Below are positions 54,694 through 63,778 of a stretch of 64,000 bases of DNA, one piece after another. The stretch spans positions 480,978 to 544,977 of the forward strand of contig NZ_CP029829.1 in the NCBI RefSeq assembly GCF_003233655.1. The letters run 5' to 3'. Position 1 is the stretch's first letter. Every line of letters begins with the position of its first letter. The stretch comes from Azospirillum ramasamyi. Lineage in GTDB: Bacteria > Pseudomonadota > Alphaproteobacteria > Azospirillales > Azospirillaceae. A program made the position numbers and the translations under genes. The notes under the pieces were generated by a model, which was not told the origin of the DNA, did not search any database, and saw only the letters and a list, made by a program, of their open reading frames with translations.

Positions 54694-55686
54694 ATGTCCG
54701 CCCAACTGCTGACCGTCCGCCGGGAAAGCTTTCCGATCCGGGGATCCTTCCGCATCTCGCGCGGGGCCAAGACCGAAGCCGCGGTGGTGGTGGCGGAGGT
54801 GAGCGACGGTCCGCACCGCGGCCGCGGCGAATGCGTGCCTTATGCCCGCTACGGCGAGAGCGTGGACGGAGTCGCCGCCGCGCTGGAGGCGATGGCGGGT
54901 GCGGTCGCCGACGGGCTCGACCGCGACAGGCTGTCCCGGCTGATGCCGCCGGGGGCGGCCCGCAACGCGCTGGACTGCGCCCTGTGGGATCTGCAGGCCA
55001 AGCGCAGCGGCGTGCCGGCCTGGAAGCTCGCCGGGCTGGCCGAGCCGCCGCGGCCGCTGGTCACCTGCTACACGCTGAGCGTCGACGAGCCCGAGGCGAT
55101 GGCCGCCGCGGCGCGGGAACGGGCGCCGCGCCATCCGCTGCTGAAGATGAAGCTGACGGGGGAGGGCGACCTCGACCGGGTCCGTGCCGTCCGCGCCGCC
55201 GCGCCCGGCGCCCGGCTGGTGGTGGACGCCAACGAGGGCTGGACGCTGGACCAGCTGCACCGCTTCGCCCCGGTGCTGGCCGGTCTCGGCGTCGAGATGA
55301 TCGAGCAGCCGCTGCCCGCCGGCCAGGACGACGTCCTGCGCGGCGTCGACTGCCCGGTGCCGCTGGGCGCCGACGAATCCTGCCACGGGCTGGAGTCGCT
55401 GGACCGTCTGCGCGGGCTCTATCAGGTGGTGAACGTCAAGCTGGACAAGACCGGCGGCCTGACCGAGGCGCTGGCGATGACCCGCGCCGCCCATGCCATG
55501 GGCTTCGGGGTGATGGTCGGCTGCATGGTCGCGACGTCGCTGGCCATGGCGCCGGCGGTCCTGGTCGGGCAGGGCGCGCGCTATGTCGATCTCGACGGCC
55601 CGCTGCTGCTGGCCCGCGACCGCGAGCCGGGGCTGCACTATGACGGCGCGGTGGTGCAGCCGCCGGCGGCGGAGTTGTGGGGGTAG
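54694..55686 (+). CDS. dipeptide epimerase of the enolase superfamily (L-Ala-D/L-Glu epimerase type)
   Basis: 330 residues. The muconate-lactonizing subgroup signature is complete: KMKLTG (KxK acid-base lysine) near residue 150, metal ligands in VVDANEGWT, IEQPLP and GADES, and the second lysine in NVKLDKTGGL near residue 245. In this subgroup it usually epimerises L-Ala-D-Glu from peptidoglycan recycling, though specificity needs testing. It lies 107 bp after the tip-Cache gene and 45 bp before convergent pterin dehydratase. Confidence 0.9.
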   Translation: MSAQLLTVRRESFPIRGSFRISRGAKTEAAVVVAEVSDGPHRGRGECVPYARYGESVDGVAAALEAMAGAVADGLDRDRLSRLMPPGAARNALDCALWDLQAKRSGVPAWKLAGLAEPPRPLVTCYTLSVDEPEAMAAAARERAPRHPLLKMKLTGEGDLDRVRAVRAAAPGARLVVDANEGWTLDQLHRFAPVLAGLGVEMIEQPLPAGQDDVLRGVDCPVPLGADESCHGLESLDRLRGLYQVVNVKLDKTGGLTEALAMTRAAHAMGFGVMVGCMVATSLAMAPAVLVGQGARYVDLDGPLLLARDREPGLHYDGAVVQPPAAELWG

Positions 55687-55731
55687 GGCGTTGGGGTGGA
55701 GGCTGCCTTCACCGACCCGGAAGCGAATCCC

Positions 55732-56142
55732 TCACACCTTCTGCACATAGGGCGGCGGCGGAGTCCCCATGGAAGCCGGCACATAGGGCGCGTCGGCCAG
55801 CCCGTTGACCTTGGCGGCCATGATGAAGTCGTTTTCGTGCAGGCCCTTGATCTTGTGGGTCCAGAAGGCGACCCAGCAGTGGCCCCAGCCGAAATGGATG
55901 TCGGCGTGGTGGCCTTCGGTTTCGCACAGGGTGCCCACCTGATTGGCGAAGGCCTGGGCCTGGGCGAAGTCGGGGAATTCGAAGTCGCGCTCGATGCGGT
56001 CGGGATCCTCCTTCAGGACCCAGCCCGGCACCTGCACCAGATAGGAGGCGGCCATCGCGCGGTCCATCGGCGGTATTCCGCCCCGGCAGGGTTCGCAGGT
56101 CTTGCCGGACAGTTCCTGTGTCGCCGGTGCTTGCGGTGTCAT
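55732..56142 (-). CDS. phhB: pterin-4a-carbinolamine dehydratase
   Basis: 136 residues. A start region with CEPCRGG is typical of bacterial members. The active-site histidines are in EGHHADIHFGWGH (near residue 80), and VAFWTHKIKGLHENDFIMAAKV completes the fold. It dehydrates 4a-hydroxytetrahydrobiopterin or related pterins, regenerating the cofactor of aromatic hydroxylases. No phenylalanine hydroxylase lies near, so another pterin role is possible. Confidence 0.93.
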   Translation of the reverse strand: MTPQAPATQELSGKTCEPCRGGIPPMDRAMAASYLVQVPGWVLKEDPDRIERDFEFPDFAQAQAFANQVGTLCETEGHHADIHFGWGHCWVAFWTHKIKGLHENDFIMAAKVNGLADAPYVPASMGTPPPPYVQKV

Positions 56143-56154
56143 CCCGGTTTCTCC

Positions 56155-56202
56155 CTTGCTTGAAGATTGGCTTGCTTGAAGATTGGCTTGTTGGCGGGTT
56201 GG
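56155..56202. repeat. three 16-bp tandem repeats
   Basis: Two exact copies of CTTGCTTGAAGATTGG and a third diverged copy lie upstream of the pterin dehydratase gene, in the divergent gap before the UDG gene. They may affect promoter spacing or be a chance expansion. Confidence 0.65.
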
Positions 56203-56328
56203 CTTGTTTTGCAGCTTGGGCGGTCTGGGCTAGAAGCTTACCGCTTACAAGCTTGGGTTCCGGCCTGCGCTTCGGCAAGCCCGGCGCCCCGACTGCGCCC
56301 ATTTGGCAAGATTTCTGGAAGCGATCCG

Positions 56329-56934
56329 ATGACCGACCTGCGCACCGATATGCCCTTCGCCGATTACCAGTACCCGACCAAGCCGGTCGAAGGGCCGCGG
56401 CTCGCCATCGTCGGCGAGGCGCCGGGGGCGGAGGAGGCCCGGCAGGGCACCCCCTTCGTCGGTCGCAGCGGCAAGCTGCTGGACGAATCGCTGGCCGCCG
56501 TGGGGATCGAGCGGGCGGAATGCCTGGTCGCCAACGTCTTCCGCTATCAGCCGCCGGGCAACAAGGTCGGGCATTTCTTTGCCTCGCGCGCCCGCGCCCG
56601 CAAGGAGGGGCGGGAGATCGACGAGAGCTGGGGCGCCTTTGGCACGTCGGACCGGCTGCTGGCCGAGTTCGCCGGCGAGATCGGGCATCTGCGCGCCGCC
56701 CTGGCCGAATACCGCCCGTCGGTGATCGTGGCGCTCGGCCGCACGCCGACCTGGGCGCTGACCGGGGAGAACGGCATCCTGCAGCTGCGCGGCAAGCTGC
56801 TGCCCTGCCGGCTGCTGGAGGGGGTGGAGGTGGTGCCGACCTTCCACCCCAGCTATCTGCTGCGCGGCCAGCTGGTGGAGCAGCCGACCTTCCTGGCCGA
56901 CCTGCGGCTGGCCGTGTCGCGCCTCAACCGTTAG
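56329..56934 (+). CDS. uracil-DNA glycosylase superfamily protein
   Basis: 201 residues from MTDLRTDMP. The N-terminal active-site block reads GEAPGAEEARQGTPFVGRSGKLLDE (near residue 30) and the second motif is VVPTFHPSYLL near 170. This is the family-4/5-like uracil glycosylase fold that removes uracil from DNA. The cysteines that hold the [4Fe-4S] cluster in family 4 (a CxxC near the start) are not present, so it may be a cluster-free branch or have another base as its target. Its end overlaps the convergent methyltransferase by 11 bp. Confidence 0.83.
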   Translation: MTDLRTDMPFADYQYPTKPVEGPRLAIVGEAPGAEEARQGTPFVGRSGKLLDESLAAVGIERAECLVANVFRYQPPGNKVGHFFASRARARKEGREIDESWGAFGTSDRLLAEFAGEIGHLRAALAEYRPSVIVALGRTPTWALTGENGILQLRGKLLPCRLLEGVEVVPTFHPSYLLRGQLVEQPTFLADLRLAVSRLNR

Positions 56935-57583
56935 GCAGCAGGCGCCAGATCGTCGTTTCGCGGGCCTCCCGGTCCTCCAGTTCCAGCGAGGTCGGGACGG
57001 TGTAGGTCGCCAGCCTCTCGACACCGCCGGCCGGGAAATAGGCGCGGCCGGGATCGCCCAGCAGGACCAGCGTTCCGGTTGCCGCGATCTCGCGCAGCCA
57101 TGCCGTCACCCGGTCGGCCATCGGCTTCTCGTAGCAGACGTCGCCGGCCAGCACGACGTCGATGCCCGGCAGCGGCCGGTCGACCAGATCGGCGCTGACC
57201 GCCTTGAGATCCACCCCGTTGGCCTCGGCGTTCAGCGCGATGGCGGCGAGCGAGAAGCGGTCGATGTCGCAGCACTGGACCCGCGCCGCCCCGGCCTTCA
57301 TCGCGGCGATGCCGACCAGACCGGTGCCTGCGGCGAAATCGAGCACCGACCTGCCGGCCACCAGTTCCGGCCGGTCGAGCACAAGCCGCGCCACCGCTTG
57401 CCCGCCCGGCCAAGCGAAGGCCCAGTATGGCGGTGGCAAATTCGTGGCGGCCAAGGTCTCCTCGGTCGCCTGCCAGAGGGGCGTGACCTCGGTGGCAAGA
57501 TGAAGCTGGATTTCCGGCAACAGCGGGGTGGTCGTCAGCGTCGTGTTGTCGCTGACGAAATCTTGCGGAGAGACGTTGTTCAT
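56924..57583 (-). CDS. class I SAM-dependent methyltransferase (protein lysine methyltransferase-like)
   Basis: 219 residues from MNNVSPQDF. A Rossmann methyltransferase: SVLDFAAGTGLVGIAAMKAGA (motif I), CDIDRFSLAAIALNAEANGV, and VVLAGDVCYEKPMAD (motif with DVCYE). The PPPYWAFAWPGGQA lead-in matches the nicotinamide N-methyltransferase-like family whose bacterial members methylate protein lysines, for example electron-transfer flavoprotein beta. Substrate not proven. Convergent with the UDG gene (11-bp overlap). Confidence 0.87.
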   Translation of the reverse strand: MNNVSPQDFVSDNTTLTTTPLLPEIQLHLATEVTPLWQATEETLAATNLPPPYWAFAWPGGQAVARLVLDRPELVAGRSVLDFAAGTGLVGIAAMKAGAARVQCCDIDRFSLAAIALNAEANGVDLKAVSADLVDRPLPGIDVVLAGDVCYEKPMADRVTAWLREIAATGTLVLLGDPGRAYFPAGGVERLATYTVPTSLELEDREARETTIWRLLPNG

Positions 57584-57726
57584 ACGGGGTTTCCCAAGGG
57601 ACTCCGCTGTTGGGGGTATGCTGGTCGATGGCTTTTGAATGTTACACATTTCAAACGGTGTAGACACAGCTGCGAACCCGTGTTACCCGTTTCCTCCAGG
57701 GGAAAACAGAGGGATCTGGGGGAGTC

Positions 57727-58572
57727 ATGCGGCAGAGGGGAACCGCCATCGGCCTTTCGTTTGCGGCTTTGATCGCGCTCAGCCCCCTTACCGTGTCGAC
57801 GGCTGCCGCACAAGTCGGTGATTGCGTCCGCACCGTCCGCTCCATCTCCGATTTCACGATCCGCGGCGACGCCTGGACCTGGTGGGACACCGCCGCCGGC
57901 CAGTATGAGCGCGACAACCGCCCCGCCATCGGCTCCGTTCTCGTCTTCAAGCGCACCGGCCATATGCGCCGCGGCCATGTCTCGCTGGTCAGCGCGGTGA
58001 TCGACCGCCGCACCATCGAGGTCGACCACAGCTGGATCAATGGCGACGGGCTGCGCCGCGGCATGCGGGTGGTCGACGTGTCCCGCAACAACGACTGGTC
58101 CGCCGTCCGCGTCTGGCACGAGCCGACCGATCAGCTGGGCCTGCGCGTCTACGCCGCCTACGGCTTCATCATGCCGGAAGGGGAGGAGGCTTCCCCGCGC
58201 GGCGGCCGGATGCTGGATGCCGGCGACCGCGGCATGGACCAGGGCTTCAGCAGCAGCCCGCGCGGCCGCAGCAAGGCCAACGGTCCGCGCATGATGGAAG
58301 CGTCGCTGCCCCCGCAGAAGGGCAACAGCGTCTCGGTCCCCGGCCGCAAGCCGCAGAGCCTGCCGGCCACCGCCGTCGCCTCTCACGCCAAGCCGCAGCG
58401 CAGCGATGTCGCGGTGCTCCCGGTCCGTAAGCCGGGCGCCTCGAATGCCGCGCCGGCCCCGGTCACCGTCGCCGAGGCCGCGACTCCCGGCAGCCGCCGC
58501 ACCGTCGCCCCCAGCCGCAAGCCCGGCTCCGGAAACGCCGTCGCCCAGCTGGCGGATACCAACGGGCGTTGA
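57727..58572 (+). CDS. exported CHAP-domain protein with RKP-repeat tail
   Basis: 281 residues with a signal peptide (AIGLSFAALIALSPLTVSTAAA). A CHAP-type amidase domain follows: QVGDCVRTVRSI with the likely catalytic cysteine near residue 33, and HMRRGHVSLVSAV with the histidine near 85, so it may cleave peptidoglycan cross-links. From about residue 155 the tail is disordered, basic and Ser/Pro-rich, with three similar PxRKPxS units (PGRKPQS, PVRKPGAS, PSRKPGSG). Some CHAP proteins bind but do not cleave. A terminator follows at 58609. Confidence 0.85.
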   Translation: MRQRGTAIGLSFAALIALSPLTVSTAAAQVGDCVRTVRSISDFTIRGDAWTWWDTAAGQYERDNRPAIGSVLVFKRTGHMRRGHVSLVSAVIDRRTIEVDHSWINGDGLRRGMRVVDVSRNNDWSAVRVWHEPTDQLGLRVYAAYGFIMPEGEEASPRGGRMLDAGDRGMDQGFSSSPRGRSKANGPRMMEASLPPQKGNSVSVPGRKPQSLPATAVASHAKPQRSDVAVLPVRKPGASNAAPAPVTVAEAATPGSRRTVAPSRKPGSGNAVAQLADTNGR

Positions 58573-58608
58573 GCGGGTTCGGGCTTTCGGACTTTCAAGT
58601 TTTCGGGA

Positions 58609-58636
58609 AGGGCGGGGCTTTGCTCCGCTCTTTTTC
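58609..58636 (+). terminator. intrinsic terminator after the CHAP gene
   Basis: Stem GGGCGGGGC / GCTCCGCTC (two G:U pairs) with a short loop, then TTTTT. It lies 37 bp after the stop of the CHAP gene. Confidence 0.65.
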
Positions 58637-58683
58637 TTTGTGTGGGTGTTTGAGCGTCCTGCCGCCGCTACCGCGATAGGCGC

Positions 58684-58702
58684 TCTCTCCCTTTGAGGGA
58701 GA
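58684..58702. repeat. small CTCTCCC/GGGAGAG palindrome
   Basis: CTCTCCC-TTTGA-GGGAGAG between convergent CHAP and ubiA genes. It belongs to the same loose type of intergenic palindrome as those at 2611, 35780 and 62678. Confidence 0.45.
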
Positions 58703-58750
58703 GGATCGGGGAGGTGCCATCGTCAGCCGACACCGCCCACCAATGCGCCC

Positions 58751-59698
58751 CTAAATCTTCCCCGCCAGAATCGCGGCCAGAACCAGCCAGCCGAACCAGC
58801 GGTTGGACTTGAACTTGTCCAGGCAGTCGCCCTGATCGTCCGGCCACCATGTCGCCACCTGCCAGGCCAGTTGCAGCGCCGCCAGCGACAGAACCGGCAG
58901 GAACAGGCCGCCCAAACCGGCGAGACGGCCGGCGATGCCGATTCCGACATAGGTCAGGGTGTAGAAGCCGTAGATCCAGATCTTGCTCTGGTCGCCCAGG
59001 CGCAGCGCTGTGGACTTCACGCCGATCCGGGCGTCGTCCTCCTTGTCCTGGTGGGCGTAGATCGTGTCGTACCCCAGCGTCCAGGCGATGCCGGTGACAT
59101 AGAGCGCCACCGCCGGCCAGCCGACGTCGTTCTGCACCGCGGCCCAGCCCATCAGGGCGCCCCAGTTGAAGGTCAACCCCAGGAAGGCCTGCGGCCACCA
59201 GGTGATGCGCTTCATCAGCGGATAGGTGAAGACCAGCGCCAGCGACAGCACGCCCAGCCCGATGGCCGTCATCCCCAGCTGCAGCAGGACCAGCAGCGAC
59301 ACCAGCAGCTGAAGCACCAGGAACACCAACGCCTGACGCACCGACACCTGACCCGACGGAATCGGGCGTGAGCGGGTGCGCTCCACCATCGCGTCGAACT
59401 TGCGGTCAAGGATGTCGTTGACGGTGCAGCCGGCGCCGCGCATCAGAACGGCGCCGATCCCGAACAGCGCCATCATCCAGAGCAGCGACGGCCAGTCGCG
59501 GAAGGGCTGCGGCATCGCCAGCGCCACGCTCCACCAGCAGGGGAACAGCAGCAGCCATGTCCCGATCGGACGGTCCAGCCGCGCCAGCGTGACATATGGG
59601 CGCAGGGGTGCCGGCACCCGGCGGGCTAACCACCCGTCCTGGCGGATGTCGGTGAAGCCGGAGTCGGGTAGAGTGGGGCCGGTGGAGGCGGTGGGCAT
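58751..59698 (-). CDS. ubiA: 4-hydroxybenzoate polyprenyltransferase
   Basis: 315 residues, with seven to nine membrane helices. The two Asp-rich motifs are NDILDRKFD (near residue 108) and DKEDDARIG (near 218), which bind the prenyl diphosphate through Mg2+. The enzyme joins the isoprenoid tail to 4-hydroxybenzoate in ubiquinone synthesis. It is a single gene divergent from the response regulator. Confidence 0.95.
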   Translation of the reverse strand: MPTASTGPTLPDSGFTDIRQDGWLARRVPAPLRPYVTLARLDRPIGTWLLLFPCWWSVALAMPQPFRDWPSLLWMMALFGIGAVLMRGAGCTVNDILDRKFDAMVERTRSRPIPSGQVSVRQALVFLVLQLLVSLLVLLQLGMTAIGLGVLSLALVFTYPLMKRITWWPQAFLGLTFNWGALMGWAAVQNDVGWPAVALYVTGIAWTLGYDTIYAHQDKEDDARIGVKSTALRLGDQSKIWIYGFYTLTYVGIGIAGRLAGLGGLFLPVLSLAALQLAWQVATWWPDDQGDCLDKFKSNRWFGWLVLAAILAGKI

Positions 59699-59924
59699 GA
59701 CGGCGGCGTTTCCGCTGTGCTATGGAGATGTCTGAACAGGCAATCAGCGCGAAGGTATCGGGCTGCCGCCCCAGCGGCAAGTGCGCTGCCTCGTCCGGGT
59801 GCGGGGTGGGTGCGGCAAAAGGCTCCGGCCGGCGCTGTGGCAAATAGAAGGTCTGGGTCTTGTACGCGCCAAAATCGTGCCAATACTGTTTCTTCGTCGT
59901 AACCTCAGCGGTTTGCAATCTTAA

Positions 59925-60314
59925 ATGGATATGAACGCAACGCCGGACCGTTTCGCCATCGTCATCGACGACGAGTCGATCATTCTGGCCGGGATGGAGA
60001 TCATGCTGGACACCTGGGGCTATCAGGTGCTGGCCGCCGAGGATGTTGAAACCGTCCTGGCGAAGCTGCCGGGCCATCCGGCACCGGACGTGATCCTGTC
60101 CGATTACCGGCTGCGCGACGGCTGGTCGGGCATCACCGCCGTGCGTGCGGTGCGGGAGGCCTGCGGTGTTGCCGTTCCCGCCATCATCCTGACCGGCGAC
60201 ACCGGCGCCGAACTGATGGCCGCCGCCAAGACCGAACAGCTGCGCATCCTGCACAAGCCCGTCCAGCCGAACGACCTGCGCCGCCAGATCGAAGCGCTGA
60301 TCGCGCTGGCCTGA
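59925..60314 (+). CDS. single-domain response regulator receiver
   Basis: 129 residues forming one REC domain with no output domain. Acidic pair IDDES near residue 15, phosphoacceptor aspartate in VILSDYRL near 60, switch threonine in ILTGDT near 88, and lysine in ILHKPVQP near 108. The pattern resembles receiver domains that end hybrid histidine kinases (for example SDYRLRDG...TGDT...HKP). It may be a CheY-like phosphate sink or diffusible signal. No kinase gene is adjacent. Confidence 0.9.
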   Translation: MDMNATPDRFAIVIDDESIILAGMEIMLDTWGYQVLAAEDVETVLAKLPGHPAPDVILSDYRLRDGWSGITAVRAVREACGVAVPAIILTGDTGAELMAAAKTEQLRILHKPVQPNDLRRQIEALIALA

Positions 60315-60440
60315 CGCCGCGCCCCATTCCCGCCATCCGTTTTCCGCGCACCGCACCTGCGCGTTTCCGTCGTCTCTGATGTGCTGACTTGCACGCCCGC
60401 AGCCGGCTATAGTCGGCGCCGCCCCGCGGAGACGACGACC

Positions 60441-61220
60441 ATGGCCGACCAGATCAAGACCCGCCTCTATGTGGACAGCCCGCTGGCCGAAGGCCAGTCG
60501 GTCGGGCTGGACCACGAGCGCGCCCATTTCCTGCGCCATGTCCTGCGGCTGGACCGCGGCGATCCGGTCGCGGTGTTCAACGGCCGCGACGGCGAATGGC
60601 GGGCGATGATCGACGGCTTCGGCAAGGGCTGGTGCTCGCTGACCGTGGCGACCCGCCGCCGGGAACAGGATACGACTCCCGACCTGTGGCTGCTCTTCGC
60701 CCCGCTGAAGAAGGGCCGCATCGACTTCGTCGCCGAGAAGGCGACGGAGATGGGGGTTTCCCGCCTCTGGCCGGTCTTCACCCGCCGCACCGATCCCAAC
60801 CGCGTCAACATCGACCGCCTGCGCGCCAATGCGGTGGAGGCGGCCGAGCAGTGCGAGCGCCTCAGCGTGCCGGAGGTGGGCGAGGCGCTGCCGCTGGACC
60901 GCGCGCTGGCCGGCTGGCCGGCCGGCCGCGCGCTCTATCTGTGTGCGGAGGCCGGTTCCGCCCGTCCCATCGCCGATGTGCTGCGCGACGCGCCGCCCGG
61001 ACCCGCGGCCTTGCTGGTCGGGCCGGAGGGCGGCTTCGACCAGTCGGAACTTGACGAACTCGTCAAACTCCCCTTTGTTGTTCCGGTGGGACTGGGTCCG
61101 CGCATCCTGCGGGCCGATACGGCTGTGGTGGCGGCGTTGGCCTGCTGGCAGTCCTTGGCCGGGGACTGGACTGCCGGGGGAAGCGACCGACGTCCGCCTT
61201 TCCGCGCGCCGACCCCTTAA
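60441..61220 (+). CDS. rsmE: 16S rRNA (uracil(1498)-N3)-methyltransferase
   Basis: 259 residues from MADQIKTRLY, close to the family's usual 240. A SPOUT-type methyltransferase with an N-terminal PUA-like region (HERAHFLRHVLRL). Conserved blocks: LFAPLKKGRIDFVAEKATEMGV near residue 90, ALLVGPEGGFDQSELDE near 193 and LGPRILRADTAVVAALA near 219, which form the knotted SAM site. It methylates U1498 of 16S rRNA. It is followed 48 bp later by the gshA gene. Confidence 0.94.
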   Translation: MADQIKTRLYVDSPLAEGQSVGLDHERAHFLRHVLRLDRGDPVAVFNGRDGEWRAMIDGFGKGWCSLTVATRRREQDTTPDLWLLFAPLKKGRIDFVAEKATEMGVSRLWPVFTRRTDPNRVNIDRLRANAVEAAEQCERLSVPEVGEALPLDRALAGWPAGRALYLCAEAGSARPIADVLRDAPPGPAALLVGPEGGFDQSELDELVKLPFVVPVGLGPRILRADTAVVAALACWQSLAGDWTAGGSDRRPPFRAPTP

Positions 61221-61268
61221 CCGGCCGCCATCCGGCCGTTCCTCCGACCACTTCCCGCGAGAGACTTC

Positions 61269-62633
61269 ATGTCCGCACCCCCGACCACGCGCGGCGAACC
61301 CATCACCGACCGCCGCCAACTGGTGGCCTATCTCGAATCCGGCAGCAAGCCGGCGCCGGACTGGCGCATCGGGACCGAGCACGAGAAGTTCGCCTACCGC
61401 ACCTCCGACCTGCGGCCGCTGCCCTATGACGGGCCGGACGGCATCCGCGAGCTGCTGACCCGCATGACCCGCTTCGGCTGGCAGCCGGTGGAGGAGAAGG
61501 GCAACATCATCGCCCTGGTCCAGGACATGGCCAACATCACGCTGGAGCCGGGCGGGCAGGTCGAGCTGTCGGGAGCGCCGCTGGAGACCCTGCACCAGAC
61601 CTGCGCCGAGGTGCACCGCCACCTGCGCCAGGTGAAGGAGGTCGGGGCGGAACTCGGCATCGCCATGATGGGGCTGGGCTTCCAGCCGAAATGGACGCGC
61701 GACGACATCCCCTGGATGCCCAAGGGCCGCTACAAGATCATGCGCGACTACATGCCGAAGGTCGGCTCTCTCGGCCTCGACATGATGACGCGGACCTGTA
61801 CCGTGCAGGTGAACCTGGACTTCGCGTCCGAAGCCGACATGGTGAAGAAGTTCCGGGTGTCGCTGGCCCTGCAGCCGATCGCGACCGCGCTGTTCGCCAA
61901 CTCGCCCTTCACCGAGGGCAAGCCGAACGGCTTCCAGAGCTACCGCAGCCACATCTGGACCGACACCGACCCGGACCGCACCGGCGACATCCCCTTCGTG
62001 TTCGAGGACGGCTTCGGTTTCGAGCGCTATGTCGACTATCTGCTCGACACGCCGATGTACTTCGTCTACCGCGACGGCGCCTATATCGACGCGGCCGGCC
62101 AGTCCTTCCGCGACTTCATGGACGGCAAGTTGCCGGCGCTGCCGGGCGAGGTGCCGCTGATCACCGACTGGGCCGACCACACCACCACGGCCTTCCCGGA
62201 AGTGCGGCTGAAGAAGTATCTGGAGATGCGCGGCGCCGATGGCGGCCCGTGGCGCAGCCTGTGCGCCCTGCCGGCCCTGTGGGTCGGACTGCTCTACGAT
62301 CAGGCGGCGCTGGATGCGGCCTGGGATCTGGTGAAGGACTGGACGACGGAGGAGCGCGCGCATCTGCGCGCCGAGGTGCCTCGGTCAGGCCTGCGTACCG
62401 GTTTCCGCGACCGCAGCGTGCGCGAGGTGGCTCTGGAGGTGGTGGCGATCGCCCGCGACGGTCTGGCGCGGCGCGCCCGCAACGACAATTGGGGCGACGA
62501 CGAGACCCATTTCCTCGACACCCTGCAGGTCATCGCCGAAACCGGCCGCAGCCCCGCCGACGAGCTTCTGGAGAAGTTCAACGGCCCCTGGGGCGGCAGC
62601 GTCGATCCCGTGTTCAAGGAGTATGCGTACTGA
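61269..62633 (+). CDS. gshA: glutamate-cysteine ligase (plant/proteobacterial GCS2 type)
   Basis: 454 residues, the alphaproteobacterial/plant-type enzyme that makes gamma-glutamylcysteine, first step of glutathione synthesis. Landmarks: [11 protein letters not shown] near residue 35, [16 protein letters not shown] near 90 and MGLGFQPKW near 138. The C-terminal [25 protein letters not shown] part is typical. The gene converges on the nif ferredoxin gene with a palindrome in between. Confidence 0.95.
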   Translation: MSAPPTTRGEPITDRRQLVAYLESGSKPAPDWRIGTEHEKFAYRTSDLRPLPYDGPDGIRELLTRMTRFGWQPVEEKGNIIALVQDMANITLEPGGQVELSGAPLETLHQTCAEVHRHLRQVKEVGAELGIAMMGLGFQPKWTRDDIPWMPKGRYKIMRDYMPKVGSLGLDMMTRTCTVQVNLDFASEADMVKKFRVSLALQPIATALFANSPFTEGKPNGFQSYRSHIWTDTDPDRTGDIPFVFEDGFGFERYVDYLLDTPMYFVYRDGAYIDAAGQSFRDFMDGKLPALPGEVPLITDWADHTTTAFPEVRLKKYLEMRGADGGPWRSLCALPALWVGLLYDQAALDAAWDLVKDWTTEERAHLRAEVPRSGLRTGFRDRSVREVALEVVAIARDGLARRARNDNWGDDETHFLDTLQVIAETGRSPADELLEKFNGPWGGSVDPVFKEYAY

Positions 62634-62677
62634 GGGGAGCGGTCGCTCCTGCGCCGGCGTTGGCCCCCCACCTCGAT

Positions 62678-62700
62678 CCTCCCCCGCTGGGCGGGGGAGG
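62678..62700. repeat. perfect 10-bp GC palindrome between gshA and the nif ferredoxin gene
   Basis: CCTCCCCCGC-TGG-GCGGGGGAGG. It lies between convergent genes and matches the dispersed palindrome type at 2661-2685 and 35794-35813. Without a T-run it is a weak terminator candidate. Confidence 0.6.
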
Positions 62701-62751
62701 GGGCAGGGGGCTAACAGGGTGGAGGCAGGGTGGAGGGCTAACGGCCTTTGC

Positions 62752-63045
62752 TCACGCCGCCACCGGCACATGGGTGATGCAGCTCTTCGAGCACACCTTC
62801 GAGCAGCTTTCGCAGCCGATGCAATTGGCCGCCGTCTCCACCGTCATCACCTTCTTCTCGGCCTCGTCGTCGAAGGCGTCGACGAAATCGCCGTCCTCGG
62901 TCAGGCCGATCATGTTCAGCACGCCGCGCCCGCAGACCTTGAAGCAGCGGCCGCAGCCGATGCACTGCTTCTGGTCGATGGACTCGACGAATTTCGGGGT
63001 CCAGCTCTGACCACCCCGGGTGGTGCCGGTCAGGAACTCAGCCAT
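62752..63045 (-). CDS. fdxB: nif-specific ferredoxin III
   Basis: 97 residues with two ferredoxin-type cysteine groups: [11 protein letters not shown] near residue 28 and [11 protein letters not shown] near 73, separated by the longer loop of ferredoxin III. The N terminus [17 protein letters not shown] matches the family. It is expected to supply electrons for nitrogenase cofactor work. It lies downstream of the DUF683 gene in the nif order X - DUF269 - DUF683 - ferredoxin. Confidence 0.95.
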   Translation of the reverse strand: MAEFLTGTTRGGQSWTPKFVESIDQKQCIGCGRCFKVCGRGVLNMIGLTEDGDFVDAFDDEAEKKVMTVETAANCIGCESCSKVCSKSCITHVPVAA

Positions 63046-63102
63046 GGGAATGCTCCTCTCGGAAAAGGCCGCGCCTAAGCTTTTCTAGGGAAATGGTGGA
63101 GG

Positions 63103-63303
63103 TCACGCCTTCTCCAGCGCCTTCAGCGCCGCCCGTTTCTCGGTCAGGGTCTTGAAGGCGTCATAGGTTTCCTGCGCCACCGTCAGGATGCTCTGCCAGT
63201 TCTGCGGAAGCTCTTCCGACAGATCGTGCAGGTCCATCTTCTTCTGGGTGGCGCGGGCGTTCAGCTTCCTGATTTCGTCCTTGAGGGCGTCGATGTCGCT
63301 CAT
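63103..63303 (-). CDS. CCE_0567-family (DUF683) nif-associated small protein
   Basis: 66 residues, helical: LKDEIRKLNARATQKKMDLHDLSEELPQNWQ is the conserved part (landmark near residues 6-36), and PxNWxxI is the family hallmark. Function unknown, though it is nearly always in nif operons of diazotrophs. It is preceded by the DUF269 gene (17 bp) and followed by ferredoxin III. Confidence 0.93.
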   Translation of the reverse strand: MSDIDALKDEIRKLNARATQKKMDLHDLSEELPQNWQSILTVAQETYDAFKTLTEKRAALKALEKA

Positions 63304-63320
63304 GGTCGCACTTCCGTTTC

Positions 63321-63776
63321 TCAGAGGTTCGCGACCTCGGGGTATTTCCTGATCAGCGCGACGGCATCCTCGACCAGCTTGGCGCCGTCGGCGGCCATCT
63401 TCTCGATGCTGGGGAAGCCGAAGCGGTGGACATCGCGCAGGGTCTTCGACACCACCACCAGCCGGCCGGTGGTGAGGATCATGCGGCCGAAGCCCTCATG
63501 GCTCATCTTCATCATCGGCGAGGCCATCATGCCGGTCTGCTTTTCGACCGTGACGCCGACCGCCTTGTAGAACAGCTCCAGCCGCCACAGCGTATCGGGG
63601 TCGGGGTCGCCGATGATCGGGATGGCGGCGCGCGCCTCCTTGTCGAGGATGAAGGGGGCGAGCAGAGCCTCGTCCGGCTTGCCTTCCCAGGCGCCATAGC
63701 TGTCCTCGGCACGGAACAGCAGGACCAGCGTCTTCACGAACTGGTCGGCGACCGACAGTTCAGCCACATCAGCCAT
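63321..63776 (-). CDS. NifX-associated nitrogen fixation protein (DUF269)
   Basis: 151 residues. Conserved stretches: [21 protein letters not shown] near the start (in part) and [35 protein letters not shown] in the middle (landmark near residues 87-120). Known from nif clusters next to nifX; a role in FeMo-cofactor assembly is thought likely but not proven. GAGGAGG lies upstream, inside the end of nifX. Confidence 0.95.
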   Translation of the reverse strand: MADVAELSVADQFVKTLVLLFRAEDSYGAWEGKPDEALLAPFILDKEARAAIPIIGDPDPDTLWRLELFYKAVGVTVEKQTGMMASPMMKMSHEGFGRMILTTGRLVVVSKTLRDVHRFGFPSIEKMAADGAKLVEDAVALIRKYPEVANL

Positions 63777-63778
63777 GC

